Source of the DNA: Chloroflexota bacterium
Lineage (GTDB): Bacteria > Chloroflexota > Anaerolineae > JAAEKA01
Length of the DNA stretch: 64,000 bases
Reading direction: 5' to 3'
Assembly (NCBI GenBank): GCA_034717495.1
Contig: JAYELL010000091.1
Location: forward strand, 58,756-122,755
This document shows positions 63,870 to 64,000 of the stretch, in pieces; position 1 is the stretch's first letter; each line of letters begins with the position of its first letter. The notes under the pieces were generated by a model that saw only the letters and a list, made by a program, of their open reading frames with translations, had not been told where the DNA came from and ran no database searches. Made by a program: the position numbers and the translations under genes.

Positions 63870-64000
63870 GGACGGCTTCCAGAAGACGGCGGACGACAGA
63901 CGGCAGACCGCAGCCAGAGGACGGAAGCGGCGGTCCTTGGTCGGGTGGTCGGCGGTCTTCCGACGGCAGACTGCAGCCAGAGGACGGAAGCGGCGGTCCT
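63870..64000. repeat. GC-rich tandem/dispersed repeat at the right edge
   Basis: Two 37-base units (63901-63937 and 63964-64000) differ at one base and start 63 bases apart. The segment 63870-63910, read on the minus strand, matches the repeat at 31171-31208. The array runs off the window. Words such as CGGCGGTC, GACGGCAGAC and AGACGGCGGACGACAG recur. No coding potential is seen after the ligase gene. Confidence 0.7.

Noticed and set aside
63870..64000. CRISPR array at the right edge
   Set aside because: Units are 37 bases with one mismatch but only two are visible, the intervening 26 bases are made of the same GC-rich words, and no cas gene is present. A dispersed repeat explains it better.

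Overview
The window reads as a bacterial chromosome segment of moderately high GC, most likely from a Chloroflexota (Anaerolineae/Caldilineae-like) genome. That placement is an inference from gene content and layout: a SAM-I riboswitch ahead of a SAM-cycle operon, paired family-39 membrane glycosyltransferases, a moxR/DUF58/DUF4129 operon, and a PfkA/NagB-like/Cgl0159-like sugar locus. No rRNA, CRISPR array, transposase or phage gene was found. One tRNA gene (Thr, CGT) is present. Coding density is high and gene pairs often overlap by 4 bp.

Layout. 1-7300 (minus strand): a surface-polysaccharide operon (flippase, GT4, DegT aminotransferase, hexapeptide acetyltransferase) headed by uridine kinase and ResB, then tRNA-Thr and elongation factor P with clear promoters. 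7300-10600: an intergenic repeat and a DinG-type helicase fused to a DnaQ-like exonuclease, probably on a leaderless mRNA. 10700-29980 (plus strand): a large sugar and organosulfonate locus. 30090-34060: moxR, DUF58 and a DUF4129 membrane protein. 34139-36865 (minus): a Ca2+-type P-ATPase. 37089-41840: pyrG, yebC, ruvC, an orphan OmpR-type regulator and ruvA. 41865-47780: a SAM-I riboswitch controlling a DNA methyltransferase, a PfkB kinase, a GNAT protein, ahcY and metK. 47806-64000: nucleotide-sugar and envelope genes (rmd, gmd, glmM, pmm/pgm, tatD, polyprenyl synthase, GT2, GT4, two membrane glycosyltransferases, O-antigen ligase), ending in a GC-rich repeat.

The most interesting region is 10.7-30 kb. 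A DeoR-type regulator with a near-consensus promoter and a TGTGCA-N6-TGCACA palindrome precedes two NagB-fold proteins with altered phosphate-binding positions, a PPi-type phosphofructokinase, a class I aldolase, a Gfo/Idh/MocA oxidoreductase and an ABC sugar importer. It continues into an aldehyde:ferredoxin oxidoreductase, a MoaD/ThiS-like protein, a YeiH-type anion exporter, a two-subunit enzyme resembling (R)-sulfolactate sulfo-lyase (SuyA/SuyB) and a LarA-type nickel racemase. Together these would suffice to split a 6-sulfo(amino)sugar, oxidise sulfolactaldehyde, epimerise (S)- to (R)-sulfolactate, release sulfite and export it. Each step is inferred from family membership and neighbourhood; none is proven here.

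The desulfonation block is bounded on both sides by broken genes: an aminotransferase joined to a ceramidase-like tail near 21285, and a truncated SDR near 27940. This suggests it arrived or was rearranged as a cassette. Other points of note are the SAM-cycle operon led by a DNA methyltransferase, an EF-P with arginine at position 32, a NagA-like N-terminal remnant, and a GC-rich repeat family shared between 31.1 kb and the right end.
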